DNA of 6,806 nt from Nostoc sp. CHAB 5715 (GCF_020829685.1 NZ_JAIVFR010000354.1:1-6806), one strand, 5' to 3'; positions 1 through 5,732 are shown, counted from the first letter of the stretch. A program made the numbers and translations. The notes: generated by a model from the sequence alone, not told the origin.

Positions 1-619
1 TTTCTGGTTGTTCTTCTGTCAGACTTCGCAGCAGTGCTTCACTAGATTCCAAATAGTCATTTGGGTGCTTAGGGGTGTCATTTGGCGGCAAGAGGCTTTC
101 GCTCTTAGTATCTTTAATGATTGCTGGTACGATGGTGCTACTAAAGTTGGGCGGTGGCGGCGGAAGTTGAGTTTGTGTTTTAGCAGAATCTGAGGTGGAA
201 GGCACATTGAGATTATTTAGTTCCTCAATTTTTGCCATAGCTGACGCTTGGTTCTTTTGAGGATTCACGGCTAGAGAAGATGTCGGTGGTACATCAATTT
301 TTGCCGTAGCTGGCGCTGAAGTTCCCTGAAGATTCACGGGTACAGATGTAGGCGGCACGTTAGGTTTAATTTCCGTTACTGATGACTGAGTTGTGCCCAA
401 TGTTGTACGGATAGCAGTTAACGGCTGGGGTTGACTGCTCATGTAACTTGCAACACGGGGCTGCTTTGATGCCACCAAACCATTTCGCGTGCGTCGGTAT
501 CGAGCTAACTCTTGATCTAGCGGCACCTCTAAACTCGCTAGCGCTGCTGCTAGTGCTGGTTTCAACCCAGGTGTTTTAGACGATTGAGTACCGGAATCAT
601 TCAGGGGGTTTTGAGTCAT
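1..619 (-). CDS. Pro/Gln/Thr-rich cyanobacterial protein of unknown function, N-terminal part (runs off left edge)
   Basis: Reading the minus strand from the ATG at 619-617 gives an open frame of 206 codons with no stop before the window edge, so the 3' end is missing. The protein starts MTQNPLNDSG and has a short charged segment, LDQELARYRRTR, at about residues 35-46. I associate this segment with a family of cyanobacterial hypothetical proteins, but I cannot name a function. The rest seen here is low-complexity (P, T, S, Q, A) and probably disordered. It includes a 22-23-residue internal repeat around VPPTS...AKI (about residues 87-132) and a PPPPP run near residue 153. No membrane segment, catalytic motif or signal peptide is visible in this part. 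The gene is transcribed divergently from the DUF721 gene. Open frame confidence is high; function is unknown. Confidence 0.8.
   Translation of the reverse strand, partial: MTQNPLNDSGTQSSKTPGLKPALAAALASLEVPLDQELARYRRTRNGLVASKQPRVASYMSSQPQPLTAIRTTLGTTQSSVTEIKPNVPPTSVPVNLQGTSAPATAKIDVPPTSSLAVNPQKNQASAMAKIEELNNLNVPSTSDSAKTQTQLPPPPPNFSSTIVPAIIKDTKSESLLPPNDTPKHPNDYLESSEALLRSLTEEQPE
226..363 (-). repeat. Two tandem in-frame copies of a ~69-bp coding repeat
   Basis: Two adjacent units, 226-294 and 295-363, share the start caatttttgcc, then tagctg, then a gattcacgg block. They encode two versions of a peptide of the form VPPTS-x-x-x-V-N-x-Q-x(5)-A-x-A-K-I. The spacing is a multiple of three with one codon of length difference, so the duplication keeps the reading frame of the left-edge gene. 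A weaker third VPSTS copy follows at about 194-208. Confidence 0.7.
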
Positions 620-717
620 TGCCTCTGTGCCTCAAACGTAGATTGCTGGAATTAACTTTAAATATATTTGTGACAATAGTAGCGAAAATTATCTAAATAG
701 ATAGATTGGGAATTGGA

Positions 718-738
718 CATGGGGCATGGGGCATTGGG
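718..738. repeat. Heptanucleotide short tandem repeat (catgggg)
   Basis: Two perfect copies of catgggg (718-724, 725-731) are followed by a variant cattggg (732-738). G-rich heptamers of this kind are common in Nostocales intergenic DNA (short tandemly repeated repetitive sequences). They lie in the divergent gap between the left-edge gene and the DUF721 gene. Confidence 0.75.
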
Positions 739-752
739 CATTAGTTATTCTC

Positions 753-818
753 TCTCCCTCATCTCCCTCATCTCCCTCATCTCCCCCACTCCCCACTCCC
801 CACTCCCCACTCCCCACT
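753..818. repeat. Compound short tandem repeat: 9-bp tctccctca units, then 7-bp ccccact units
   Basis: Three perfect copies of the nonamer tctccctca (753-779) and one variant (780-788) run into five perfect copies of the heptamer ccccact (784-790, 791-797, 798-804, 805-811, 812-818). The tract is a pure pyrimidine-rich/purine-rich strand pair ending only 7 bp before the start codon at 826. No Shine-Dalgarno sequence is visible, so the 5' leader of the downstream gene would consist largely of repeat. This matches the cyanobacterial STRR class; copy number is likely to vary between strains. Confidence 0.85.
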
Positions 819-825
819 TTTAACG

Positions 826-1365
826 ATGTCGTTTAAATCAATTAATGATATTTTAGGCGTTCTAGAAAAGCAGGCTAAATGGCAGGAGCAACCATTTCAA
901 CGCCTGCTCAAGTTTTGGCCAGAAGTTGTTGGCCCAGTGGTTGCCGCACATACTCGACCATTGTCGATTCAACGCGATGTTTTGTCGGTAGCAACTTCTA
1001 GTGCTGCTTGGGCGCAAAACTTGACTTTTGGTCGCACGTCTGTGCTTTTAAAGTTGAATAAAAAGCTGCCAACGCCTTTGGTTGATATTCGCTTCTCTAC
1101 TGCTGGGTGGCAGAATCCATCTGTGGAGAGAAAACAGCAACAAACGGTTTCGCCCCATGAGCATCCCAGTTACCTTGGTGATGAGATTAGCCGCCCTGAT
1201 GTTACACCCGCCAAGGATGTGGATGCTGCTTTTGGGCATTGGACAAAGATCATGCGATCGCGATCGCATGGCTTACCCCTTTGTCCCCAGTGTCAATCTC
1301 CCACCCCACCCGGCGAACTCCAGCGCTGGGAAGTCTGTTCTGTCTGTGCTGCTAAACAGTTTTAA
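826..1365 (+). CDS. DUF721 / DciA-like protein with C-terminal zinc ribbon
   Basis: The protein has 179 residues. Residues about 5-95 show the DUF721 pattern: an N-terminal helix (INDILGVLEKQ), then FWPEVVGPVVAAHTRP with the conserved W31 and G36, then ...LSVATSSAAWAQNL. DUF721 includes DciA, the bacterial protein that helps place the replicative helicase DnaB on DNA, and cyanobacteria lack DnaC, so a role in replication initiation is plausible by family. Residues 100-140 are a polar linker. Residues 153-174 hold CPQC...CSVC (C153, C156, C171, C174), a likely zinc ribbon absent from short DciA proteins. The ATG at 826 is chosen because it begins the conserved helix; it has no clear ribosome site and sits against a tandem-repeat tract. 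It appears monocistronic. The DciA role is inferred and the domain call is firm. Confidence 0.8.
   Translation: MSFKSINDILGVLEKQAKWQEQPFQRLLKFWPEVVGPVVAAHTRPLSIQRDVLSVATSSAAWAQNLTFGRTSVLLKLNKKLPTPLVDIRFSTAGWQNPSVERKQQQTVSPHEHPSYLGDEISRPDVTPAKDVDAAFGHWTKIMRSRSHGLPLCPQCQSPTPPGELQRWEVCSVCAAKQF
1251..1270. repeat. 20-bp perfect palindrome built on two overlapping HIP1 sites
   Basis: The sequence catgcgatcgcgatcgcatg is its own reverse complement and contains gcgatcgc twice, overlapping by 2 bp (1254-1261 and 1260-1267). It lies in the linker region of the DUF721 gene and encodes about MRSRSH. Single HIP1 octamers also occur at 4190-4197, 4293-4300 and 4388-4395, which supports a cyanobacterial origin. 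Confidence 0.9.
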
Positions 1366-1811
1366 ATTGAAAGCAAATAGTTTAGTGATTATTCTTTGAG
1401 CAGAATTTATCCTCAAGTAACTTGCGGCTGCACATAAATCTAGTTTTGATTCTTGAGAAAAAATATATTTTCCTGCTAAAATATGCCTAATGTGGTACGC
1501 AAAGCAGACTATTTATCTTAAATTATATGCCTTAAGCTATCCTTAAGGAGGAAGTTAAAAGGCTAAAGAAATCAAAAGCTTTGGTTTTAGTCTTGATCCC
1601 TAATAAGTTTTAGCCAAAACCTATAGGCAACCACTTTAAGCATTATTGAAAAATATAACAAGAATATAAAAATATCCTAAAGTTTATTTTTTCGTTGGGA
1701 TCGCTGAAACCTATAAAAAATAATGGCTTTTTGGCTTTTATCTGTCTTTATATATAGAAGCAAAATATAAAGGTGAAATTCAGCCGGAAACGGCACTAAA
1801 GATGAATCCAA
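1366..1811. other. AT-rich intergenic region, no gene recognised
   Basis: I see no convincing coding frame, tRNA or known riboswitch in these 446 bases. The contents are a 7-bp hairpin, ccttaag (1530-1536) and cttaagg (1542-1548), overlapping a strong ribosome-site-like aaggagg (1545-1551) with no start codon close behind; a long-range 7-bp inverted repeat, ggctaaa (1561-1567) and tttagcc (1609-1615); and a small GNRA-type hairpin near the next gene. The length and the structures suggest a long 5' leader or a small RNA for the gene at 1812, but that is inference. Confidence 0.5.
1783..1794 (+). promoter_or_regulatory. GAAA-tetraloop hairpin in the leader of the four-cysteine gene
   Basis: The stem gccg (1783-1786) and cggc (1791-1794) closes a gaaa loop, giving a compact, stable RNA hairpin that ends 17 bases before the ATG at 1812. 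The surrounding leader is AT-rich, so this is its most GC-rich element. A role in translation or mRNA stability is inferred only. Confidence 0.35.
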
Positions 1812-2123
1812 ATGAAACCCATTAAATTTTTAGCATCTGCCTGTAAATATTGCCGTCATTACCAGCCAGAGGGTCGCCGTGGCGGAACGTGTCAGCAATT
1901 GGGAGCACCAGTTCAAGCAACTTGGAAAGCTTGTTCTTTGGCGCTTCCACCTTTTGCACCATCTTGGGAAACCTTGGAAGATGCTTGGATTTTGCCAGAT
2001 GCAGCCCCAGTTTTAACATCTTCTCATTCCTTAGCCCCAGATTTAGACAATGCTGTTGCCCCTGTAGAGGAAATAGCTATCTCTATATCTGAACAGGTAA
2101 AGACTAAAGCAGCCGTTATTTAG
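1812..2123 (+). CDS. Small four-cysteine protein, likely metal-binding, function unknown
   Basis: The protein has 103 residues. The N-terminal 50 residues look conserved and structured: CKYCRHY (C11, C14), then an EGRRGG turn, C27 and C41 (WKACSLALPPF), a CxxC-x12-C-x13-C arrangement that could bind zinc or an Fe-S cluster. The remaining ~50 residues are acidic and low-complexity, with no membrane segment. I recognise it only as the type of small cysteine protein seen in cyanobacteria and cannot assign a function. The ATG at 1812 is chosen because the conserved region begins 10 residues later. An 8-codon frame (1802-1825, MNPNETH) overlaps this start out of frame. The gene stands alone after a long AT-rich leader and ends before a strong terminator at 2211-2245. 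Confidence 0.7.
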   Translation: MKPIKFLASACKYCRHYQPEGRRGGTCQQLGAPVQATWKACSLALPPFAPSWETLEDAWILPDAAPVLTSSHSLAPDLDNAVAPVEEIAISISEQVKTKAAVI

Positions 2124-2210
2124 TCATCCATTATTACTGAACTGATTTTGTAATTTGCTTAAGATAAGATTTGTTTTTAAGATTTTTAGTGCTGTAAAAG
2201 TTGACATCTA

Positions 2211-2245
2211 CAAAAATCGCACCTCCCTAAAGGGTGCGATTTTTG
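2211..2245. terminator. Bidirectional rho-independent terminator
   Basis: A perfect 13-bp stem, caaaaatcgcacc (2211-2223) pairing with ggtgcgatttttg (2233-2245), encloses a 9-base loop. Each strand ends in a run of five T within the stem, so it can stop transcription from both sides. It sits between two convergent genes: the stop of the plus-strand four-cysteine gene at 2123 and the stop of menB at 2252 on the minus strand. Confidence 0.9.
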
Positions 2246-2251
2246 CAGTTT

Positions 2252-3085
2252 TTAAGGTAACCAAGGAAAAGAGCGGAAATCTGGTGGTCGCTTTTCGAGA
2301 AACGCTTGTTTGCCCTCAGACCCCTCTTCTGTCATGTAATAAAGTAGGGTGGCATTGCCAGCGAGTTCTTGTAAACCAGCTTGTCCGTCACAATCAGCGT
2401 TGAACGCAGCTTTGAGACACCGAATTGCGATCGGACTTTTTTCTAAAATCTCTTGCGCCCATTGAATACCTTCTGCTTCTAGTTGTTCGACTGGGACGAC
2501 ACAATTAATTAAGCCCATTTCTAGCGCTTGTTGTGCATCATATTGGCGGCAGAGAAACCAAATTTCTCTAGCTTTTTTTTGCCCCACAACGCGGGCGAGA
2601 TAGCTAGCTCCAAAACCACCATCGAAACTGCCTACTTTTGGGCCAGTCTGTCCAAAAATGGCGTTATCGGCGGCAATGGTAAGGTCGCAAATTAAGTGTA
2701 GAACATGTCCACCACCGATCGCATATCCAGCTACTAAAGCAATCACCACTTTCGGCATGGAACGAATCAGGCGTTGTAAGTCCAGCACATTCAAGCGAGG
2801 GATGCCAGTATCGTCCACATAACCCGCATGTCCCCGCACGCTTTGATCGCCACCAGAACAGAAGGCATATTTACCATCAGTATGTGGTCCATAGCCAGTA
2901 AATAGAACAACACCAATAGTAGTATCTTCACGAGCATTACAGAAAGCATCGTACAGTTCAAAGACTGTTTCAGGACGGAAAGCATTGCGTTTATGAGGGC
3001 GGTTGATGGTGATTTTCGCAATGCCATCAGTTTTTTGATACAGAATATCTTCGTAGGTTTTGGCAGTTTGCCAGTTAATTTGCAT
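2252..3085 (-). CDS. menB: 1,4-dihydroxy-2-naphthoyl-CoA synthase (naphthoate synthase)
   Basis: The protein has 277 residues and is full length (E. coli MenB is 285). It is a crotonase-fold enzyme that closes the ring of O-succinylbenzoyl-CoA to 1,4-dihydroxy-2-naphthoyl-CoA, a cytosolic step of phylloquinone (vitamin K1) biosynthesis in cyanobacteria. Visible signatures are the oxyanion-hole segment CSGGDQ (residues 76-81), the [19 protein letters not shown] stretch (120-138), and [14 protein letters not shown] (144-157). In the last stretch Q146-T147-G148 matches the bicarbonate-binding site of type I MenB, and D155 matches the catalytic Asp163 of E. coli. Y250 matches Tyr258, and the C-terminal half is close to E. 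coli in residue pattern. The ATG at 3085 fits the family N-terminus; no ribosome site is obvious. The gene is convergent with the four-cysteine gene and divergent from the broken Rpn nuclease gene. menD lies on the same strand upstream, separated by the accessory island. Confidence 0.97.
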   Translation of the reverse strand: MQINWQTAKTYEDILYQKTDGIAKITINRPHKRNAFRPETVFELYDAFCNAREDTTIGVVLFTGYGPHTDGKYAFCSGGDQSVRGHAGYVDDTGIPRLNVLDLQRLIRSMPKVVIALVAGYAIGGGHVLHLICDLTIAADNAIFGQTGPKVGSFDGGFGASYLARVVGQKKAREIWFLCRQYDAQQALEMGLINCVVPVEQLEAEGIQWAQEILEKSPIAIRCLKAAFNADCDGQAGLQELAGNATLLYYMTEEGSEGKQAFLEKRPPDFRSFPWLP

Positions 3086-3106
3086 TGATATGGAGTGCGC
3101 TGTTGT

Positions 3107-3186
3107 GCTTGAGAATTTTATCGCGGACGCAGGGACAAGCGATACCTACGGTGGGCTACGCCTACGCTAAAATTGTTGTCTCAAGC
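3107..3186. repeat. ~80-bp imperfect inverted-repeat element upstream of menB
   Basis: The outer arms gcttgaga (3107-3114) and tctcaagc (3179-3186) and the inner arms aatttta (3114-3120) and taaaatt (3168-3174) are inverted repeats. The core contains cctacggtgggctacgcctacg-type sequence, which I recognise as similar to interspersed repeats scattered through Nostoc-type genomes. It fills most of the 141-bp gap between menB and the Rpn nuclease gene, so it may overlap their promoters. Copy number in the genome cannot be judged here. Confidence 0.5.
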
Positions 3187-3432
3187 CTTTACAATCTGAT
3201 AATTGTCTGGGTGTTGAGGAATAAAAATGCGGCGCGACTCCATCTTCTACAAATTATTTAAGCAATTTCCGGGTTTGTTGTTTGAATTAGTAGATGAACC
3301 ACCCCCAGAAGCCCAAAACTACCAGTTTGAATCAGTAGAAGTAAAAGAAACGGCGTTTCGGATTGATGGAGTGTTTTTACCTCCGGCTAATGCAGTTTCC
3401 AAAACCGTCTTTTTTGCAGAAGTCCAGTTTCA

Positions 3433-3525
3433 TAGGACTTACGCAAACTCTACGATTCTTGGCGTTCTTGGCGTTCTTGGCGGTTCGATAAATTAAGCTT
3501 TTCAGCACTTTTTGCGTAAGTCCTA
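3433..3525. mobile_element. 93-bp MITE with 15-bp perfect terminal inverted repeats
   Basis: The ends taggacttacgcaaa (3433-3447) and tttgcgtaagtccta (3511-3525) are perfect inverted repeats. They are flanked by a 5-bp direct duplication, tttca (3428-3432 and 3526-3530). Because an A and a T flank the ends symmetrically, it can equally be read as a 95-bp element with 16-bp ends and a 3-bp ttc duplication. It encodes no transposase, so it would have been moved in trans by an insertion sequence with the same ends. I do not assign a family. It disrupts the Rpn nuclease gene. Confidence 0.92.
3456..3482 (+). repeat. Three perfect 9-bp tandem repeats inside the MITE
   Basis: The unit ttcttggcg occurs three times without mismatch (3456-3464, 3465-3473, 3474-3482), making up almost half of the MITE interior. 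The unit length is a multiple of three, so variation in number would not change the frame of the read-through peptide (ILGVLGVLGG). Confidence 0.9.
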
Positions 3526-4263
3526 TTTCAGAAGGATGAAGACCTGTATCACCGCTTCTTTAGCGAATTGTTTTTGTTTCTCTACCGTAACTCTATTCGT
3601 TACGATGACTGGTTTGGGGTAATAATTTTTGCTTCTGGCAGCCTAGAACCTTCTTCCTCAACGATTCACCGCGCTTTGTTGGAAAGTGGTCAAGTCAGGC
3701 GGGTTTATCTAGATGAGTTGGGGGATTTGCGACAACAACCTTTGGGATTGGGTTTGATGTTGCTGACAAATATTACTTCTGAAACGGAAGCAGTGGAAGG
3801 GGCGCGGTTTTTGCTGGAACAAGCACGGCAACAATCGGAGCAAGCGATAATTGATTTAATAACGACGATTATCGTCTACAAGTTTTCTAACCTAAGTCGA
3901 GAGGAGATTGCAACGATGTTGGGACTGAATTTGGAAGAACCACGGGCTATTCTGGAAGCGAAGGAAGAAGGAAAGGTTGAAGGAGAAAGAACGATCATTT
4001 TACGACTATTAAATCGGCGCGTGGGTAATATTACTGATGCGCTTCTGTCTCAGATTCAAGGGTTATCGCTAGAACAGTTGGAAGCTTTAGGTGATGCTTT
4101 GTTGGATTTCTCTACTCTTGCTGACTTAGAAGGGTGGTTACAAAGTGAAGTAAGAGGGTAAGTTTTAGCCAGAGACGCAGAGAAGAAGAGCGATCGCACT
4201 CCGTAAAATAATTATGGCTACAAATAAAGTTTCTCGAAGTGAAGAAGCATTTGTAGACGCGCA

Positions 4264-4438
4264 AGTATATCAGAAGCGGTGGAAGAAGAAGTGCGATCGC
4301 TCGTCCTGCAACTGTTAAAACGACTATTTGGTGAAATTACGGAGGAACTTTGGAAGCGTTAGCTTTGGCGTTGTTGGAATTGAAATTGCGATCGCTGACT
4401 TGGAAGGGTGGTTACAAGGTCAATCAGTAGATTCCTAA
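4264..4438 (+). pseudogene. Remnant of a second DUF4351 C-terminal tail, broken into three frames
   Basis: Three successive reading frames carry a decayed copy of the tail found in the Rpn gene just upstream. The first is SISEAVEEEVRSLVLQLLKRLFGEITEEL (from 4264), the second is LEALALALLEL (from 4350), and the third is AIADLEGWLQGQSVDS with a stop at 4436-4438. Against the upstream tail, about 34 bp are missing between ITEEL and LEAL. A 2-bp excess lies at the HIP1 site 4388-4395, just before ADLEGWLQ. The sequence gaagggtggttacaa is shared by both copies. The nuclease domain is absent, so this is a 5'-truncated, frameshifted fossil of a paralogue. Its stop is overlapped by the antitoxin remnant on the other strand. 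Confidence 0.7.
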
Positions 4439-4569
4439 GTTAACTTTCTCGCTTTTCTAATATCTTGAAGCTTCATATTTTCAGCAATAAGCTCTTGAGC
4501 ATGAGCTTCAATTTTTGCTCGACGTGCTGGTGGGAGTTGTTCTATTACATCACTAAGTTTTGTTGCCAT
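4435..4569 (-). pseudogene. Truncated HigA/XRE-type antitoxin, N-terminal 44 residues
   Basis: Reading the minus strand from ATG 4569-4567 gives MATKLSDVIEQLPPARRAKI and then EAHAQELIAENMKLQDIRKARKLT, followed by TAG. This is the N-terminus of HigA-type antitoxins. In that family the RKARKLT segment continues QE... into the helix-turn-helix DNA-binding domain. Here the next two codons are TAG GAA, so a single CAG-to-TAG change is the simplest explanation. Homology then ends within about two codons at the junction with the DUF4351 remnant, so the DNA-binding domain is gone. A GGAG ribosome site lies upstream, inside the end of the toxin frame. The frame is short but clear; it cannot act as a normal repressor. 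Confidence 0.7.
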
Positions 4570-4573
4570 AACT

Positions 4574-4707
4574 TCATTCTCCGTTTTCTTTCAATTCATC
4601 AAGATGAGAGTCAAATCGTGCATCTGCTTTTGCAATCAGTTGCTTGTAAAATATTTTTCACTTATCCCTGCTTTGTTTCCAGCTAGGCAGAAATTCCTCA
4701 GAAATAT
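4574..4707 (-). pseudogene. HigB/RelE-type toxin remnant, C-terminal part, frameshifted
   Basis: On the minus strand one frame reads FLRNFCLAGNKAGISEK (from about 4700). A one-base loss near the A-run at about 4655 then shifts it, and the next frame reads FYKQLIAKADARFDSHLDEL, ending with a TGA at 4576-4574. AGNKAG...FYKQLIAKADARFD-type sequence is what I recognise as the C-terminus of phage-derived HigB-like toxins. The stop lies 4 bases before the antitoxin ATG, the usual toxin-first HigBA order. The N-terminal half is missing, since an in-frame stop sits at 4710-4708. The toxin is therefore non-functional. Family assignment is moderate and rests on the C-terminal pattern plus the neighbouring antitoxin. 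Confidence 0.6.
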
Positions 4708-4784
4708 TTAAATCAGTATTTCTACGGTTTTTATCTATCTGCAAAAAAAAGAAGATGATATTCTAACTTAATAGGATTTCTTAC

Positions 4785-5699
4785 ATGACAATTACTTTTT
4801 TTGAGTTACTGAACCCTATACTAAATAAAGAAATAGCTTTTCTTTCAAATCAGTTACAAATATCTATAGATGAAGTATATCAACTTATTTTAGATGAAGC
4901 TGAACGTAACCAAGCAGAGTGGTACTCCGACAGAGTTCCTGACCTGAACTATGAAGAGCCTGCTTGCCGACTTGCGTATTTATATATTGTTGCGGCTGCT
5001 AATGCTAGTACCTTTCAGTACGTTATAGAATCAAATAAAGATTTGCTTAATTATGTTTTAGGAATTGCCAAAGAGCGTCATGAGTTGAAAATTTGTGCCT
5101 TCGGTGCTGGGCCTGGTACAGAGCTAATGGCAATGGCAAAGTTTTTTGAGACACAAAAACTTGGAATTTCTGTTAGTGTAGATTTTCAACTACTCGACAA
5201 GGTTAAGGAATGGGCAAGCTCATGGTACGGCATAAGAGAGCAAGTTAATGAGTCATTCAAAAATCTATATGGTGCTAATCGCTCGAAATGGCCAATAATC
5301 CCATCAGGTAATCTTCTACCTTGTGATGTTACCGATTTGGATCAATTACCTTATCTTGGAAGTGTATGGGGTCAAGATATATATGTATTGAATTTTTTAT
5401 TGTCTGAAATATTTAATGACAATCCTCGATTACGCTCATTTTTAACTCAAGTTGTAAAATTTGCACCTACTGGAGCAAGGTTTATTTTTATAGAAAGACG
5501 TGGTCTTATGTGGGAACAACGTATTAAAAACATTGCTAGAGAATCAGGTTTAACTCTTTCTCCCTTCATTGAGTCACGTTGTGATAGACTAGTTAGTGAA
5601 GAGCCAAGCAATTTAGGTCAAATATATGATGCTATTCAAGAAAGTAGAAAGCCGCGTTTGACTTGGAATGTTGTATACAGTATTGGCGTTAAGCAATAA
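4785..5699 (+). CDS. Putative class I SAM-dependent methyltransferase
   Basis: The protein has 304 residues. Residues about 1-90 are helical and carry no motif I can name. The segment KICAFGAGPGTELMAMAKFF (about 101-120) is a glycine-rich SAM-binding motif I. It is followed by an acidic LLDK-VKEWASSW segment (about 136-147), typical of the second strand of a Rossmann-type methyltransferase. DIYVLNFLLSEIFND (about 199-213) fits the motif IV position, and GARFIFIERRG (about 233-243) the next strand. The substrate cannot be read; it might be protein, nucleic acid or a small molecule. There is no signal peptide or membrane segment, so it is cytosolic. The ATG at 4785 begins the only long frame and has a weak upstream site. 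An AlkB-like gene follows 26 bp downstream on the same strand, suggesting one transcript. Base composition is AT-rich compared with menB. Confidence 0.75.
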   Translation: MTITFFELLNPILNKEIAFLSNQLQISIDEVYQLILDEAERNQAEWYSDRVPDLNYEEPACRLAYLYIVAAANASTFQYVIESNKDLLNYVLGIAKERHELKICAFGAGPGTELMAMAKFFETQKLGISVSVDFQLLDKVKEWASSWYGIREQVNESFKNLYGANRSKWPIIPSGNLLPCDVTDLDQLPYLGSVWGQDIYVLNFLLSEIFNDNPRLRSFLTQVVKFAPTGARFIFIERRGLMWEQRIKNIARESGLTLSPFIESRCDRLVSEEPSNLGQIYDAIQESRKPRLTWNVVYSIGVKQ

Positions 5700-5711
5700 C
5701 CTAAAATAAAG

Positions 5712-5732
5712 ATTTCATTTATTGAATGAAAT
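5712..5732 (+). promoter_or_regulatory. Hairpin enclosing the AlkB-like start codon
   Basis: The arms atttcatt (5712-5719) and aatgaaat (5725-5732) are a perfect 8-bp inverted repeat with a 5-base loop. The ATG at 5726 lies inside the right arm, so folded RNA would hide the start codon. The stem is AT-rich and weak, and it could be opened by ribosomes finishing the methyltransferase gene, whose stop is at 5697-5699. No Shine-Dalgarno sequence is visible. Confidence 0.45.

Larger units (their letters stand above)
3227..4161 (+). pseudogene. Rpn-family recombination-promoting nuclease / DUF4351 protein, split by a MITE
   Basis: The left fragment (3227-3496) is open for 89 codons and stops at a TAA contributed by the inserted element. 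The right fragment continues to the stop at 4161. Removing bases 3433-3530 joins them in one frame of 278 residues, with the junction reading EVQFQKDEDLYHRFFSEL, as in intact family members. Rpn proteins are PD-(D/E)XK nucleases linked to RecA-independent recombination. FRIDGVFL (D47) and AEVQ (E65-x-Q67) are the catalytic-core residues, and the DUF4351 tail (LLNRRVGN...LEQLEALGDALLDFSTLADLEGWL) is clear. The ATG at 3227 has a gagga ribosome site 6 bases upstream. The catalytic core and C-terminal half are now separated, so activity is probably lost unless translation restarts at TTG 3568. It has no visible operon partner. Confidence 0.9.

Noticed and set aside
753..818. Possible CRISPR array from regularly spaced repeats
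   Set aside because: The units are 7-9 bp and directly abutting, with no spacers; this is a short tandem repeat tract.
1082..1399. Open frame in another phase inside the DUF721 gene
   Set aside because: The +1 frame with DUF721 and zinc-ribbon motifs is the real gene; this is a shadow.
1497..1505. acgcaaagc, resembling a core piece of c-di-GMP-I riboswitches
   Set aside because: The partner segments (GGGCAAACC-type loop, tetraloop receptor, pairing stems) are absent around it.
2155..2403. Plus-strand open frame of 82 codons
   Set aside because: It overlaps the terminator and the antisense of menB, and its peptide shows no family pattern.
4214..4318. Short plus-strand frame starting MATNKVSRSEEAF
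   Set aside because: It has 34 codons, no recognised family, and overlaps the first frame of the DUF4351 remnant, where the homology is clear.
4465..4686. Plus-strand open frame of 73 codons
   Set aside because: It is the antisense shadow of the toxin-antitoxin remnant, which has recognisable protein sequence on the minus strand.
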